From assembly GCF_009768885.1 (NCBI RefSeq), contig NZ_WSQA01000011.1, positions 62,001 through 126,000 on the forward strand: a stretch of DNA of 64,000 bases, read 5' to 3'. The notes beneath the pieces are model-generated. The model was not told the origin of the DNA and made no database searches. It saw nothing but the letters and a program-made list of their open reading frames with translations. Positions 9,148-19,358 of the stretch are shown here, in pieces. Source of the stretch: Sphingobacterium humi. Its GTDB lineage: Bacteria; Bacteroidota; Bacteroidia; Sphingobacteriales; Sphingobacteriaceae. The position numbers and the translations under genes are program-made. The stretch's first letter is position 1. Each line of letters opens with the position of its first letter.

Positions 9148-10194
9148 TTAATCTTTTTTCGTAAAGGCATTCCAACCTTGTGCGACAATATCATGCTCTG
9201 ATCCTGATTTTGATATCATCTTTTGACCCGCTGCAGGCTCGGTCATATAACCAATAATCGAGATATCCAATTGGTTTTTGACCTTATCGTAATCACTTTG
9301 CGGCACGGTAAATAGCAGTTCATAATCTTCGCCACCACTCAAGGCACAGACCGTAGGGTCTAATCCGAATTCACGGGCGGTTTCATAAGTCATCGGATCG
9401 ATAGGAATTTTATCTTCATAAAGTTTACAACCTAAGTTCGATGCGTTACAGATATGCAGAATCTCGGAGGCTAAGCCGTCGGAAACATCAATCATGGCAT
9501 GAGGTTTCACGTGTAAATGCCGGAATAATTCCACTACATCCTTCCGTGCTTCCGGTTTCAATTGGCGCTCGATAATATAATCTTTTCCTTCCAGATCTGG
9601 TTGAATTTCAGGATTTTCCAGGTAAATCTGTTTCTCCCGTTCTAATATTTGCAAGCCTACATAAGCACCACCTAAATCACCACTCACACATAAAAGATCG
9701 CCCTCTTTGGCACCTGAGCGGTAAGCAATCTCATCTGCTTCGGCATAACCAATACTGGTTACTGAAATCACAAGCCCTTGAGTAGAGGTTGAAGTATCGC
9801 CACCAACTAGATCTACCTTATATTTTTCACAGGCAATTAAAGCACCGGCATACAATTCTTCTAAAGCTTCCAATGGAAATTTAGAAGAAACACCAATGGA
9901 TATGGTGACCTGAGAGGCGATGCCATTCATGGCATAAATATCGCTTAAGTTAACCTGTATAGCCTTATAACCTAAGTGTTTAAGGGGTACATAGCGGAGG
10001 TCGAAATGCACATTTTCCAATAATAGATCGGTGGAAATCAAGGTTTTCTTATCCTTAAAATCAAGGACTGCCGCATCGTCACCAATGCCTTTTACCGAGG
10101 ATTCATTCGTCAATTGTATGGTTTGCGTCAGGTGTTGGATCAAGCCAAATTCACCCATCTCATTTAAGTTGGTCTTTTCTTTATTATCGAACAT
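9148..10194 (-). CDS. thiL: Thiamine-monophosphate kinase
   Basis: ATP-dependent kinase making thiamine diphosphate from thiamine monophosphate; cytosolic. It has 348 residues. The AIRS-fold N-terminus carries GEFGLIQHL and GIGDDAAVL (metal/ATP site), then LVGGDTS and the C-terminal SGGEDYELLFT typical of ThiL. I use ATG 10194 (MFDNKEKTNL), 7 bases after the nadA stop, giving a nadA-thiL operon; the open frame runs 30 codons further into nadA without family sequence. ThDP is the cofactor of Dxs and pyruvate dehydrogenase encoded in this window. Confidence 0.94.
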   Translation of the reverse strand: MFDNKEKTNLNEMGEFGLIQHLTQTIQLTNESSVKGIGDDAAVLDFKDKKTLISTDLLLENVHFDLRYVPLKHLGYKAIQVNLSDIYAMNGIASQVTISIGVSSKFPLEALEELYAGALIACEKYKVDLVGGDTSTSTQGLVISVTSIGYAEADEIAYRSGAKEGDLLCVSGDLGGAYVGLQILEREKQIYLENPEIQPDLEGKDYIIERQLKPEARKDVVELFRHLHVKPHAMIDVSDGLASEILHICNASNLGCKLYEDKIPIDPMTYETAREFGLDPTVCALSGGEDYELLFTVPQSDYDKVKNQLDISIIGYMTEPAAGQKMISKSGSEHDIVAQGWNAFTKKD

Positions 10195-10201
10195 ATTCTT
10201 T

Positions 10202-11200
10202 CTATAAACCCAGTTTGGCAGAGATATCAAGCATTCGCTCGATTGGTTTCTGCGCACGGGCAATAATATCTGCTGGTAAAACAATCTCCGGTTGCTCGAA
10301 ATACAAGCAATTGTATAGTTTTTCCAGTGTATTTAATTTCATATGTGGGCAATCGTTACAAGCACAAAGGTTGTTCGGAGGTGCCGGAATGAATGTTTTA
10401 TTGGGACTAGACTTCTGCATTTGGTGCAAAATTCCAGATTCCGTTGCTACAATGTAGGTATCCGTTGGATCCTCAATGGTAAACTTCAACATCCCTGATG
10501 TGGAGCCAATATAATCTGCCTGGGCCAGGATGTGATCTTCACATTCGGGGTGAGCAATAAATTTAGCATGTGGATATTCCAAACGCAGGGCATCTAATTT
10601 TTCTTGCGAGAAAATCTCGTGCACCATACATGCGCCATTCCAAAGTACCAAGTCGCGACCTGTTTTCTTTTGTACATAGGCCCCTAAGTTTCGGTCAGGT
10701 CCGAAGATAATCTTCTGATCGGCAGGTAAGCTTTCTACAATTTGTACGGCATTGCTAGAGGTACACACAATATCAGATAAAGCTTTCAGCTCCGCTGTAC
10801 AGTTTACATAAGTAATCACCAAATGGTCTGGGTATTTCTCTTTAAACTTCGCAAATAAATGCGGGGGACAACTATCTGATAATGAGCAGCCTGCTTTTAA
10901 GTCAGGAAGCAATACCTTCTTTGAAGGTGACAATATTTTGGCGGTTTCCGCCATAAAATGTACCCCAGCAAATACAATAACATCTGCGTCTGTCTTGGCT
11001 GCTTGTTGAGATAAGCCTAAGCTATCTCCAATATAATCAGCTAAGTCCTGAATTTCAGACTCTTGGTAATAATGCGCTAGGATAACCGCATTCTTTTCTT
11101 TTTTCAATCTGTTAATCTCAGCAACCAGATCAATGCTTGGATCTATAGCCACATCGATATAACCTTTTGCGGAAAGATCATTTTCAAAAGTAGTGTTCAT
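10202..11200 (-). CDS. nadA: Quinolinate synthase A
   Basis: [4Fe-4S] enzyme (332 residues) condensing iminoaspartate with dihydroxyacetone phosphate to quinolinate in de novo NAD synthesis. The cluster cysteines are visible in [20 protein letters not shown] and the C-terminal CACNDCPHM; the substrate motifs AHYYQ and [14 protein letters not shown] are present. It is the first gene of the nadA-thiL operon and is divergent from nadB, its pathway partner, across the oriC candidate. This divergent nadA/nadB pair spanning an origin-like region is notable. Confidence 0.96.
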   Translation of the reverse strand: MNTTFENDLSAKGYIDVAIDPSIDLVAEINRLKKEKNAVILAHYYQESEIQDLADYIGDSLGLSQQAAKTDADVIVFAGVHFMAETAKILSPSKKVLLPDLKAGCSLSDSCPPHLFAKFKEKYPDHLVITYVNCTAELKALSDIVCTSSNAVQIVESLPADQKIIFGPDRNLGAYVQKKTGRDLVLWNGACMVHEIFSQEKLDALRLEYPHAKFIAHPECEDHILAQADYIGSTSGMLKFTIEDPTDTYIVATESGILHQMQKSSPNKTFIPAPPNNLCACNDCPHMKLNTLEKLYNCLYFEQPEIVLPADIIARAQKPIERMLDISAKLGL

Positions 11201-11244
11201 TCGTTTTTCTTAGTATCACTGATTTATTTGACTCTACAACGACA

Positions 11245-11252
11245 CAAAAGTA
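11245..11252 (-). promoter_or_regulatory. TACTTTTG -7 box of nadA
   Basis: On the minus strand TACTTTTG lies 44 bases before the nadA ATG. It fits TAnnTTTG; no -33 box stands at the standard spacing, so the call is moderate. Confidence 0.4.
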
Positions 11253-11270
11253 AAGAAAGAAATCCAAACG

Positions 11271-11640
11271 AAATCCACATTCCCTTTTTACAATAAATAA
11301 TAATTCTTTTTTTAAAAAGAGATCTTATTGTTTATTAGACTGTGGAAAATGGGGAGAATTATTAGATTTTTAATTTTTTTTAGTTGGTTTTCCATGTTTA
11401 TCCACAACTTATCCACAGTTTTCAACCCTTTAGTCGCTGATTTTCAAATCTTCTATTTTTCAGCTTTTATTTTCTCCATATTTTTTTGTGAATTTTATTG
11501 TTGTGGAGATTTGTTGAAAGTCGATTGATATTTTCGGGATAAGGACTGTGGATATGTGTGTAAAACCTGTGGATTGTGGAGTAATAAATAGTTTTCCATT
11601 TTTATTCACTTCTTTTTTACAGGTTATCCACATATTTTGT
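11271..11640. other. Candidate chromosomal replication origin (oriC)
   Basis: Non-coding, AT-rich gap between divergent nadA and nadB. Perfect DnaA boxes TTATCCACA are at 11398-11406, 11409-11417 (tandem, 11-base period) and 11624-11632. Near matches on the other strand are TGTGGAAAA (11341-11349), TGTGGAGAT (11502-11510), TGTGGATAT (11547-11555), TGTGGATTG (11568-11576) and TGTGGAGTA (11575-11583). Very AT-rich blocks (11285-11340, 11361-11385) could be the unwinding element. Genes to the left are mainly leftward and nadB with its neighbour run rightward. dnaA is 11 kb away and parS 6 kb away. Confidence 0.75.
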
Positions 11641-11680
11641 TAATTTGTTTTAATCAAATACCGATTTCATTTAAAAATAC

Positions 11681-13273
11681 ATGCTGGATAGAAAAGTTGA
11701 TTTTTTAGTTGTAGGTTCCGGAATTGCGGGATTAAGCTTTGCATTAAAAGCGGCGGAGCTTGGAAAGGTGCTTATTGTAACGAAAGCCAATGAGGATGAG
11801 TCGAATACGAAATATGCGCAGGGCGGTGTTGCTGTAGTGACGGATGAGACGGATAGTTTTGAAAAACATATACAAGATACCTTAATAGCTGGGGATGGTT
11901 TATGTAATCCACAAGTTGTGGAAAACGTGGTAAAAGAAGGCCCGGCACGCATTGCAGAGCTTGTTTCCTATGGAACATCTTTCGATAAGGAAGCCTCCGG
12001 CGAATATGATTTAGCCAAAGAAGGTGGGCATTCTATGCATAGAATCCTTCATTATAAGGATATTACGGGTTATGAGATCGAACGTGCCTTATTGGAGCGT
12101 ATTCATGCCCATCCGAATATTGAGATCCTGACGCATTATTTTGCGATCGATATCATTACCCAACACCATTTAGGAGAACATGTGGATAAACGGTCAGAAA
12201 ACATCACTTGTTATGGTATATATGCGTTAAATACGCAAACTAAGCATGTGGAAAAACTGTTAGCAAAGCAAACTTTAATGGCTACAGGTGGCGCAGGGCA
12301 CATTTATTCGTCCACAACGAATCCTACCATTGCCACAGGTGATGGCATTGCCATGGTGTATCGTGCAAAAGGTAAAGTGCGTAATATGGAGTTTATTCAA
12401 TTCCATCCTACGGCTTTGTATAATCCACGGGAATATCCTGCATTTTTAATCTCTGAGGCTGTTCGTGGCTTTGGTGGTGTACTACGGCGAGTGAATGGAG
12501 AGTCTTTTATGGAAGAGTATGATGAACGTGCTTCGTTGGCACCAAGAGATATTGTGGCGCGGGCTATTGACGCGGAAATGAAGAAGTCGGGTTTGGATTA
12601 TGTGTATTTAGATATTACCCACCGCTCGAAATCGGATATCCTTTCTCATTTTCCGAATATCTATGAAAAGTGCCTGTCAGTGGGTTTAGATATGACCAAG
12701 GATTATATTCCGGTATCGCCAGCTGCGCATTATTTATGTGGCGGCATCCTGGTGGATGAGTATGGCGCTACTTCTATTAAAAATCTATATGCCTGTGGTG
12801 AATGTTCTTCAACAGGCTTACATGGTGCTAACAGGTTGGCTTCCAACTCTTTACTTGAAGCTGCTGTTTATGCACATCGTATTTTCGTACATGCGGCTGA
12901 GCGGATTCAAAGCATTGATTTTCAAGACGGTATTCGCGATTGGGATGATTCCAATACGCAATTATCCAATGAGGATATTTTAGTAACGCATAATTTGCGG
13001 GAAACGCAAAAGTTGATGAGCGATTATGTGGGGATTGTACGTTCTGATTTTCGTTTAGAGCGGGCCATGCGTCGTTTGGGTTTGTTACATGAAGAAACGG
13101 AAGCCTTTTACAAGAATACCAAACTTTCTGTGAAGCTTTGTGAATTGCGAAACGTAATTCAGGTGGCTTATTTAGTGGTTAAATCGGCTACTTTACGGAA
13201 GGAAAGTCGGGGATTGCACTATACAACGGATTATCCGCAACATGCTAATCAATTAGAAGATACGGTTTTATAA
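11681..13273 (+). CDS. nadB: L-aspartate oxidase
   Basis: FAD enzyme (530 residues) oxidising L-aspartate to iminoaspartate, which NadA uses for quinolinate. It shows the N-terminal FAD motif VGSGIAGLSFAL (about 8-19), the NTKYAQGGVAVV segment, HPTALYNP, RDIVARAI with the catalytic arginine region, AAHYLCGGI, and GLHGANRLASNSLLEA near the C-terminal third, all characteristic of the fumarate-reductase/NadB family. Its length matches NadB rather than the larger succinate dehydrogenase subunits. The start ATG 11681 follows the oriC candidate by about 50 bases. A carbonic-anhydrase-like gene follows 15 bases downstream. Confidence 0.96.
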   Translation: MLDRKVDFLVVGSGIAGLSFALKAAELGKVLIVTKANEDESNTKYAQGGVAVVTDETDSFEKHIQDTLIAGDGLCNPQVVENVVKEGPARIAELVSYGTSFDKEASGEYDLAKEGGHSMHRILHYKDITGYEIERALLERIHAHPNIEILTHYFAIDIITQHHLGEHVDKRSENITCYGIYALNTQTKHVEKLLAKQTLMATGGAGHIYSSTTNPTIATGDGIAMVYRAKGKVRNMEFIQFHPTALYNPREYPAFLISEAVRGFGGVLRRVNGESFMEEYDERASLAPRDIVARAIDAEMKKSGLDYVYLDITHRSKSDILSHFPNIYEKCLSVGLDMTKDYIPVSPAAHYLCGGILVDEYGATSIKNLYACGECSSTGLHGANRLASNSLLEAAVYAHRIFVHAAERIQSIDFQDGIRDWDDSNTQLSNEDILVTHNLRETQKLMSDYVGIVRSDFRLERAMRRLGLLHEETEAFYKNTKLSVKLCELRNVIQVAYLVVKSATLRKESRGLHYTTDYPQHANQLEDTVL

Positions 13274-13288
13274 TATTTTAAGCTCTTT

Positions 13289-13804
13289 ATGGCGACTATT
13301 TTACCTGTCCGCGGAATTACCCCTGTTATTGGAGAAGAATGCTTTATAGCGCCTAATTCTACGCTTGTTGGCGAAGTGGAACTAGGCGATCATTGTTCTG
13401 TTTGGTTTAATGCGGTTATCCGAGGGGATGTGAATTATATTAAAATCGGTAACTACAGTAATATTCAGGATAATGTATGTATACATGGAACCTATAAAAA
13501 GAATGGTACCGACATTGGTAATTATGTGAATATTGGTCATAATGCGATTGTGCACGGCTGTAGGATTGATGATTATGTGCTGATCGGGATGGGGGCTATC
13601 GTGATGGATCGAGCTCATATCCAATCGCAGGTTATTATTGCTGCAGGTGCCGTTGTCCTGGAAAATACGGTTTGTGAAGCGGGCTATTTATATGCTGGTG
13701 TTCCGGCAAAAAAAATCAAGCCGCTCAGTGAGGAGCAGCTTGATCTTCTAAAGAGGTTACCACATAATTATGTGTTATATAGTTCCTGGTTTAAAACCGA
13801 CTAA
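13289..13804 (+). CDS. Gamma-carbonic anhydrase family protein (left-handed beta-helix)
   Basis: Hexapeptide-repeat protein of 171 residues, trimeric in its family. The metal-binding histidines are in DNVCIHGTYK, NIGHNAIVHG (two histidines), and repeated hexad steps (VEL-GDH, IRG-DVN, VNI-GHN) are visible. C-terminal AGVPAKKIKPL is the usual cap. Known relatives are annotated as gamma-carbonic anhydrases or YrdA-like acetyltransferase-fold proteins; actual carbonic anhydrase activity is not certain. It is 15 bases after nadB and probably co-transcribed. Its stop overlaps the convergent lipoprotein gene by 4 bases. Confidence 0.9.
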   Translation: MATILPVRGITPVIGEECFIAPNSTLVGEVELGDHCSVWFNAVIRGDVNYIKIGNYSNIQDNVCIHGTYKKNGTDIGNYVNIGHNAIVHGCRIDDYVLIGMGAIVMDRAHIQSQVIIAAGAVVLENTVCEAGYLYAGVPAKKIKPLSEEQLDLLKRLPHNYVLYSSWFKTD

Positions 13805-15483
13805 TCTTCAAATTTTACTTCGATTGTTTCATTTTGTTCCCAGTTCGCCCGAATGGTAAAGGTTCGTTCCAGGTACCATATAGGTTCTGCCTGTCTTCGG
13901 GTATAGACATCACCAACATCCCACTTTCCGTTTTTATTGCTATCTTCAATGACGCGGATGGCGTATTTTCCACCTTCAAATTTCAGGTACGAGAGTTTAT
14001 AGTTTTCAGGTAAAATGCGCTTATCAAATACCTTCTCTTTTTTCTCGTCAATGAGTTCGATGATGTATTGTTTTCCTGCATCTAAACCGGTGAATGTCAG
14101 GGTAATATCGCCATAATTCTCCGTTTCATTAAAGGTAAATTGGGCCTTTTGTTCCTTATTTACCTCATCAAATGGACCAATCAATGCGCCCTCCTGTAAT
14201 ACCAATTCGTAGTTTTTATTCGGGCGCCAGTTATAACGGATATGATAAAGCTCTTTATTGATGCTATCCTGCTGTAATTGGAAGTTTCTACGGGATACAG
14301 AATCCTCTAGTACTAAGATTTTGTTTTTATCTACCGAGGCTAGGGGATAGTTTGCGGTTAATTCGATATGCTTGATACGATCGACCTTATTGGTAAAGTT
14401 ATACTGCGGACTTATCGTTCGCTCAACTTTCAGGTTTCTGGGCTTTTTAAACTTGATGGTATCCAATACCTTTCCAGCTTCAGCTACTTCGAAGTTGATG
14501 GAATCAATTTCCTTAGGCTCAAAATATACCTTCGCTGTATCGTTATTCACGTTGAATTTAACGAGTTTATTCGCATCGATATCCGCGGGGTACAGAATAC
14601 GGATACTGGGATCATCTATACCTCTATTGAAGGTTAAGAGTATACTTCCATCCTTATCCATTTTCTTTTCCATATTACGGAAGATGGCTGCTCTACCTTT
14701 GGTGAAGGATAGCTTAACGTCTGCTAGGTTCTCCGTCAGCACAATACTATCTTGTAAGAATCCGATCCATTCATCTTGGCCGTTAAAGATTTTATCGTTG
14801 TTTTGTTCTTTAATGGCGTAAATACGGTAGGTGTCTTCCCGTAAGTTTTTGAATTGGAAATTTCCAGAGGAATCCACGGCGGTATAGTACGAAGCTTTTT
14901 TCTTTCCGAAGATGCTATCACGACTTGTTGGAATCAAGATGACATTCACATCTTTGTCTAAGTTATAGTCAAAAGCTTTGGTATAGCCATTCTGTACTTT
15001 ACCGGAGATCGTTAAGGAATCGAGCTGATCGCCTGTTGCGAATACATAGGTATAGTTTGGTAGGGGATTCCCTTCGTTATAATCTACAAGGCCTTTACCA
15101 AAGTTGATGGTATAGGTGGTATTGGCTTCCAAAGAATCCGGAAGGGTAATGTGCAGGTTCTTCTTTCTGATTTTGAAGAGAGGTTGCTCATTGGCATCCG
15201 GGGAAATGGTAAATTCTTTTTGCTGGTTTGCAATTTTAATGTACTCATCAAAAGTCAATACTATTTCCTTTTCTTTAAAATTTCTGCTCAGGTTGGCCGG
15301 CGATTCATTTAAGAGTTTTGGTGGAATGGAATCTTTGGGACCGCCATTAGGCCTTTGCATATTGGCACATTGAGAAAAACTCAAACAGATAACAGTTAAA
15401 AGCATTAAAAGAGGCCATTTTGTTTTTAAGCCTATTATTAAGCGTTGTACTGCGTTTTTATCTTTTTTGGAGTCTGTTATCAT
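13801..15483 (-). CDS. Ig-like domain lipoprotein
   Basis: 560-residue envelope protein. A hydrophobic segment ends in the lipobox LSFSQC with acylation at Cys39, followed by NMQRPNGGPKDSIPP and an N-terminal Ig-like (Big_5 type) domain recognisable from PPKLLNESPANLS and IVLTFDEYIKI. The remainder is beta-rich repeat-like sequence ending in GKWDVGDVYTRRQAEP. This architecture is common in Bacteroidota as a conserved lipoprotein of unknown role, presumably outer-membrane anchored. It is followed on the same strand by nothing, being convergent with the carbonic-anhydrase-like gene; mnmG lies upstream in the same direction. Confidence 0.85.
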   Translation of the reverse strand: MITDSKKDKNAVQRLIIGLKTKWPLLMLLTVICLSFSQCANMQRPNGGPKDSIPPKLLNESPANLSRNFKEKEIVLTFDEYIKIANQQKEFTISPDANEQPLFKIRKKNLHITLPDSLEANTTYTINFGKGLVDYNEGNPLPNYTYVFATGDQLDSLTISGKVQNGYTKAFDYNLDKDVNVILIPTSRDSIFGKKKASYYTAVDSSGNFQFKNLREDTYRIYAIKEQNNDKIFNGQDEWIGFLQDSIVLTENLADVKLSFTKGRAAIFRNMEKKMDKDGSILLTFNRGIDDPSIRILYPADIDANKLVKFNVNNDTAKVYFEPKEIDSINFEVAEAGKVLDTIKFKKPRNLKVERTISPQYNFTNKVDRIKHIELTANYPLASVDKNKILVLEDSVSRRNFQLQQDSINKELYHIRYNWRPNKNYELVLQEGALIGPFDEVNKEQKAQFTFNETENYGDITLTFTGLDAGKQYIIELIDEKKEKVFDKRILPENYKLSYLKFEGGKYAIRVIEDSNKNGKWDVGDVYTRRQAEPIWYLERTFTIRANWEQNETIEVKFED

Positions 15484-15560
15484 AAAATTTAATTTATGTT
15501 GTTATATCGCTTCTAAATGAGTTTTTGAATTATTGTATTAATATACTGATTATCAGATGT

Positions 15561-17420
15561 TTAAATCATATGTACCATTAAAACACTGATATCCGCAGGT
15601 GATACTCCTGAAATACGCGATGCCTGACCTAATGTTCTTGGTTTTACCTTTAGTAACTTTTGTCTGGCTTCAATGGAAAGGGAAGTTAGGGAATTATAAT
15701 CAAAGTCAGGATTAATTTCTTTGTCTTCCATTTTTTTCATTTTGTTAACTATCTCCATTTCCTTCTCAAAGTAGCTATCGTATTTTACTTTGATCTCTGC
15801 CTGCTCTAAAGTTTCAGCATCGTACTGATTAAAGTAAGTAGCAATGTTTGCATCGGCTTTACTTAAATCGGCTAATTCGATTTGAGGTCTGCTAAGAATA
15901 TTGAAGAGTCTCGATTTTTGTGAAATAGGGGAGGAGCCTTTTTCTTCCAATACAGGATTCATGGCTTCCGCTGCGATTGATGTATTACGCATATACTCGA
16001 CCAGCTGATCGGAGTTTTTGATTTTGTCTTCTACAATTTGCAAACGTTCATCGGATACCAATCCTAATTTATGGGCGATTGGTGTTAGACGGATGTCGGC
16101 ATTATCTTGTCTTAAGAGCAAACGGTGTTCCGCACGGGAGGTGAACATACGATAAGGTTCTTCCGTTCCTTTGGTTACTAAGTCGTCGATCAATACACCG
16201 ATATAAGACTCGGAACGTTTTAGTATTAACTCGTGCAAATCGTTAATGCGTTGGTGCGCATTTATGCCGGCAACAAATCCTTGTGCTGCGGCTTCTTCAT
16301 ATCCGGTGGTACCATTAATCTGTCCAGCAAAAAAGAGGTGTTTTACCGATAGGGTTTCGAGGGTTAAATCCAATTGCATAGGAGGGAAGTAATCGTATTC
16401 GATAGCATATCCCGGTCTATACATTTTTGCATTTTCAAATCCTGGTATTAATTGTAATGCTTTTAATTGAACATCCTCTGGTAAAGAAGTAGAGAAACCA
16501 TTGACATATATTTCTACCGTACGGAATCCTTCTGGTTCAACAAATATCTGATGGCGCTCGCGTTCTGCAAAGCGGTTTATTTTATCTTCAATGGATGGAC
16601 AATAGCGAGGACCTAGGCCTTTAATTCTACCGGTAAACATGGGTGATTTCTCGAAGCCTGTTTTTAAAACTTCGTGAACCGCTGCATTGGTATAGGTAAT
16701 CCAACAGCAGCGTTGTTCTGTCGGCATGTCTACTTTGGTATAGGAGAAGCGTCCTGGATTAGCATCGCCCCATTGCTCTTCCATTAGGGCGTAATTTAAA
16801 CTTCTTCCATCTACGCGTGGGGGAGTACCGGTTTTCATGCGGCCTGATTCGAAGCCTAGGGATACGAGTTGCTCTGTTAATCCGGTTGCCGCCTTTTCTC
16901 CGGTGCGGCCTCCACCAAACTTTTTCTCGCCCACATGGATCACTCCATTTAAGAAGGTACCATTGGTTAAAACTACGGCATCTGCTTCAATACGGATACC
17001 CATAGAAGTGATGACTCCTCTTGCGCGACCATTTTCTACGATGACTTCCTTGACGGTATCTTGCCATATATCTAAATTGGGGATGGATTCCAATTGCCAT
17101 CTCCATTCTTCGGCGAAGCGCATGCGGTCGTTTTGTGTTCTCGGGCTCCACATGGCTGGGCCTTTGGAAAGGTTGAGCATGCGGAATTGTATGGTCGATT
17201 TGTCGGCGATGATTCCGGTGTATCCACCCATGGCATCTATCTCCCGAACGATCTGTCCTTTGGCTACACCACCGATGGCCGGGTTGCAACTCATCTGTGC
17301 AATCACACCCATGTTCATGGTGATGAGTAGGACAGATGAGCCTAAGTTTGCTGCCGCTGCTGCTGCCTCACATCCGGCGTGTCCGGCTCCAACGACAATT
17401 ACATTGTATTTTTTAAACAT
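15561..17420 (-). CDS. mnmG: tRNA uridine-5-carboxymethylaminomethyl modification enzyme MnmG (GidA)
   Basis: FAD- and folate-dependent enzyme which, with MnmE, installs the cmnm5 group on wobble uridine-34 of several tRNAs. It has 619 residues. The FAD motif is [12 protein letters not shown] (9-20); [13 protein letters not shown], the PRTQNDR region, and [10 protein letters not shown] (catalytic cysteine region upstream) are GidA signatures, as is the C-terminal [16 protein letters not shown]. GidA genes often sit near oriC, and here the parS-like sites lie directly upstream between mnmG and the ABC-F gene. Confidence 0.97.
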   Translation of the reverse strand: MFKKYNVIVVGAGHAGCEAAAAAANLGSSVLLITMNMGVIAQMSCNPAIGGVAKGQIVREIDAMGGYTGIIADKSTIQFRMLNLSKGPAMWSPRTQNDRMRFAEEWRWQLESIPNLDIWQDTVKEVIVENGRARGVITSMGIRIEADAVVLTNGTFLNGVIHVGEKKFGGGRTGEKAATGLTEQLVSLGFESGRMKTGTPPRVDGRSLNYALMEEQWGDANPGRFSYTKVDMPTEQRCCWITYTNAAVHEVLKTGFEKSPMFTGRIKGLGPRYCPSIEDKINRFAERERHQIFVEPEGFRTVEIYVNGFSTSLPEDVQLKALQLIPGFENAKMYRPGYAIEYDYFPPMQLDLTLETLSVKHLFFAGQINGTTGYEEAAAQGFVAGINAHQRINDLHELILKRSESYIGVLIDDLVTKGTEEPYRMFTSRAEHRLLLRQDNADIRLTPIAHKLGLVSDERLQIVEDKIKNSDQLVEYMRNTSIAAEAMNPVLEEKGSSPISQKSRLFNILSRPQIELADLSKADANIATYFNQYDAETLEQAEIKVKYDSYFEKEMEIVNKMKKMEDKEINPDFDYNSLTSLSIEARQKLLKVKPRTLGQASRISGVSPADISVLMVHMI

Positions 17421-17432
17421 ATAATTTTAATG

Positions 17433-17485
17433 TGTTTCACGTGGAACTATGGGCCTCCTGGAGCCTTCCTGTTTCACGTGAAACG
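17433..17485. promoter_or_regulatory. ParB-binding parS site plus a degenerate second copy
   Basis: TGTTTCACGTGAAACG at 17470-17485 matches the bacterial parS consensus TGTTTCACGTGAAACA at 15 of 16 bases and has a perfect 14-base palindromic core. A second copy, TGTTTCACGTGGAACT at 17433-17448, matches 14 of 16. The pair fills the 65-base gap between mnmG and the ABC-F gene. parS sites load ParB and, through it, SMC-ScpAB near the origin; scpA is also in this window. parA and parB are not in the window. Confidence 0.85.
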
Positions 17486-19330
17486 TTATATAAATTCTGC
17501 TAGGGTTAACCAACGTTCTGTTTTCTGATCTAACGCTAGCTTTTCATTTTCTATTTCTTCGGCGATCTTCTGCAATTCGATATGATCGTTTGTCGTAGAA
17601 AGTGCTTCAGTTTTCTCGGCTATGCTATTTTCTAAGGAGGCAATCTCAGTTTCTAAATTTTCAAATTCGCGTTGTTCCTTATAACTTAGCTTTTGCTTTT
17701 TTTCTACAGGCTTTGCCTTCTCTACTTTTTTCTCTGGTTTCTTATTTAGCTCTTCTTGCTCTAATTTATAGTCTGCATAATTACCATTATAGATCACCAC
17801 CTCACCTTCACCCGGGAAGATGAATAGTTGTTCTGTTAACTTATCTAGGAGGTACCTATCGTGTGAAACTAAAACGAGAATTCCAGGATATTGTTCTAGG
17901 AAATCTTCCAAGACATTTAAGGTGTCGATATCCAAATCATTGGAAGGTTCATCCAGAATAAGGAAGTTGGGGTTGGCCATCAAGACGCGCATAAGCTGTA
18001 GTCGCTTCCGCTCGCCACCACTTAACTTACTTACTAAGCCGAATTGTTTTTCTGGCGGAAAGAGAAACTTCGTTAAGAGCTGCGAGGCAGTAATAACTTC
18101 ACCTCCTTTCATCTCGATGAAGTCGGCTACATTCTTTACCACATCCAATACTCTTTCTTCAGGTTTGGCATTTAACCCTTCCTGTTTGTAATATCCATAC
18201 TTAGTCGTTTCTCCCACGGAGAGTTCACCATGGGTAGGGGAGATGGCTCCGGTAATAAGGTTAAGGAAGGTCGTTTTTCCTGATCCATTTTTTCCGGCTA
18301 AACCAATACGGTCTCCCTTTTTAAAGGTGTAGCTGAAATCCTTAATGATGGTTTTATCAGGAACGGAATAGCCAACATTCTCTAGTTCCAGAATCTTGTT
18401 ACCCTGCCGCGATACCTTGACACTTAACTCAACCTGATCTTTCTTTCTAGGTCCTTTGGATTTTTCTTCCAGGTCATAGAAAGATTCTATTCTTGCTTTG
18501 GCTTTGGTACCTCGGGCCTGTGGCTGCCGACGCATCCAATCCAGTTCCTTGCGCCATAGGTTTCTGGCCTTGTCTGCCGCTAAGATTTCATTCGCCTCAC
18601 GCTCGGCTTTCTTTTCCAAGAAGTAAGCGTAATTGCCTTTATAGAGGTACACCGATCCTTGATCTAATTCTCGTATTTCTGTACAGATATTGTCTAAGAA
18701 GTAACGATCGTGGGAGACTAGCAACACGGTTTTATTACCGGTAGTCAGCAGCTTTTCTAACCATTCAATGGTTTCAATATCCAAGTGGTTGGTCGGCTCA
18801 TCCAGGATATAGATATCCGGTTCATCTATCAAAAGCTTCGCTAAAGCAAGGCGTTTTTTCTGACCGCCACTTAAAGAATCGATACGCTGATTAAAGTTGG
18901 TAATCTGAAACCTACTCAAGATGGTCTTGATGTTATTTTCATATTCCCAGGCATTCAATGCCGTCAGTTTATCGGTTATTTCGGTAAACTTTTTAGAGGT
19001 AACATCTTGATTATCAATTAATTCCTCATATTCTTTAATCAACTGCTGTTGTTCGTTTTCAGCACTGAAGATGAAATCGTTGATGGTTTTTAAATCTGAA
19101 AAGTCAGGGTCTTGATGAAGGTATCCAATGCGAAGCCCTTTTTCTTTAACTACCCGACCTTTATTCGGAATGATGATCTCTGCGAGGATTTTTAAGAGGG
19201 TAGATTTCCCTGTTCCGTTGATCCCGACCAAGGCTACACGATCTCCTTTTTGAAGCGCAAAATGTAGATCGGTAAATAGCCACTTGTCATTGAAGGAATG
19301 ACTAACCTGTTCTGTGCTTAGTATACTCAC
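17486..19330 (-). CDS. ABC-F family ATPase, Uup-like
   Basis: Soluble ABC protein of 614 residues with two nucleotide-binding domains and no membrane segments. Domain 1: Walker A GINGTGKST (about 37-45), signature LSGGQKKRLA, Walker B IYILDEPTNHLD. The inter-domain linker contains WMRRQPQARGTKAKAR, the basic linker seen in Uup. Domain 2: Walker A GKNGSGKTT, LSGGERKRLQ and FLILDEPSNDLD. A charged C-terminal coiled coil (about 540-610) completes the Uup layout. ABC-F proteins act on ribosomes; Uup is also linked to DNA transposon excision and replication. Its last codons abut the parS site. Confidence 0.93.
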   Translation of the reverse strand: MSILSTEQVSHSFNDKWLFTDLHFALQKGDRVALVGINGTGKSTLLKILAEIIIPNKGRVVKEKGLRIGYLHQDPDFSDLKTINDFIFSAENEQQQLIKEYEELIDNQDVTSKKFTEITDKLTALNAWEYENNIKTILSRFQITNFNQRIDSLSGGQKKRLALAKLLIDEPDIYILDEPTNHLDIETIEWLEKLLTTGNKTVLLVSHDRYFLDNICTEIRELDQGSVYLYKGNYAYFLEKKAEREANEILAADKARNLWRKELDWMRRQPQARGTKAKARIESFYDLEEKSKGPRKKDQVELSVKVSRQGNKILELENVGYSVPDKTIIKDFSYTFKKGDRIGLAGKNGSGKTTFLNLITGAISPTHGELSVGETTKYGYYKQEGLNAKPEERVLDVVKNVADFIEMKGGEVITASQLLTKFLFPPEKQFGLVSKLSGGERKRLQLMRVLMANPNFLILDEPSNDLDIDTLNVLEDFLEQYPGILVLVSHDRYLLDKLTEQLFIFPGEGEVVIYNGNYADYKLEQEELNKKPEKKVEKAKPVEKKQKLSYKEQREFENLETEIASLENSIAEKTEALSTTNDHIELQKIAEEIENEKLALDQKTERWLTLAEFI

Positions 19331-19358
19331 CTGTTAATTTGACGTAATTATCCAAGCA

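Noticed and set aside
14372..14821. 149-codon plus-strand ORF opposite the Ig-like lipoprotein gene
   Set aside because: Antisense shadow frame; Ser/Leu-rich without recognisable features and no promoter.
16837..17424. 195-codon plus-strand ORF opposite the mnmG 5' half
   Set aside because: It is a shadow of mnmG: low-complexity translation without domain motifs, on the opposite strand of a well-conserved gene.
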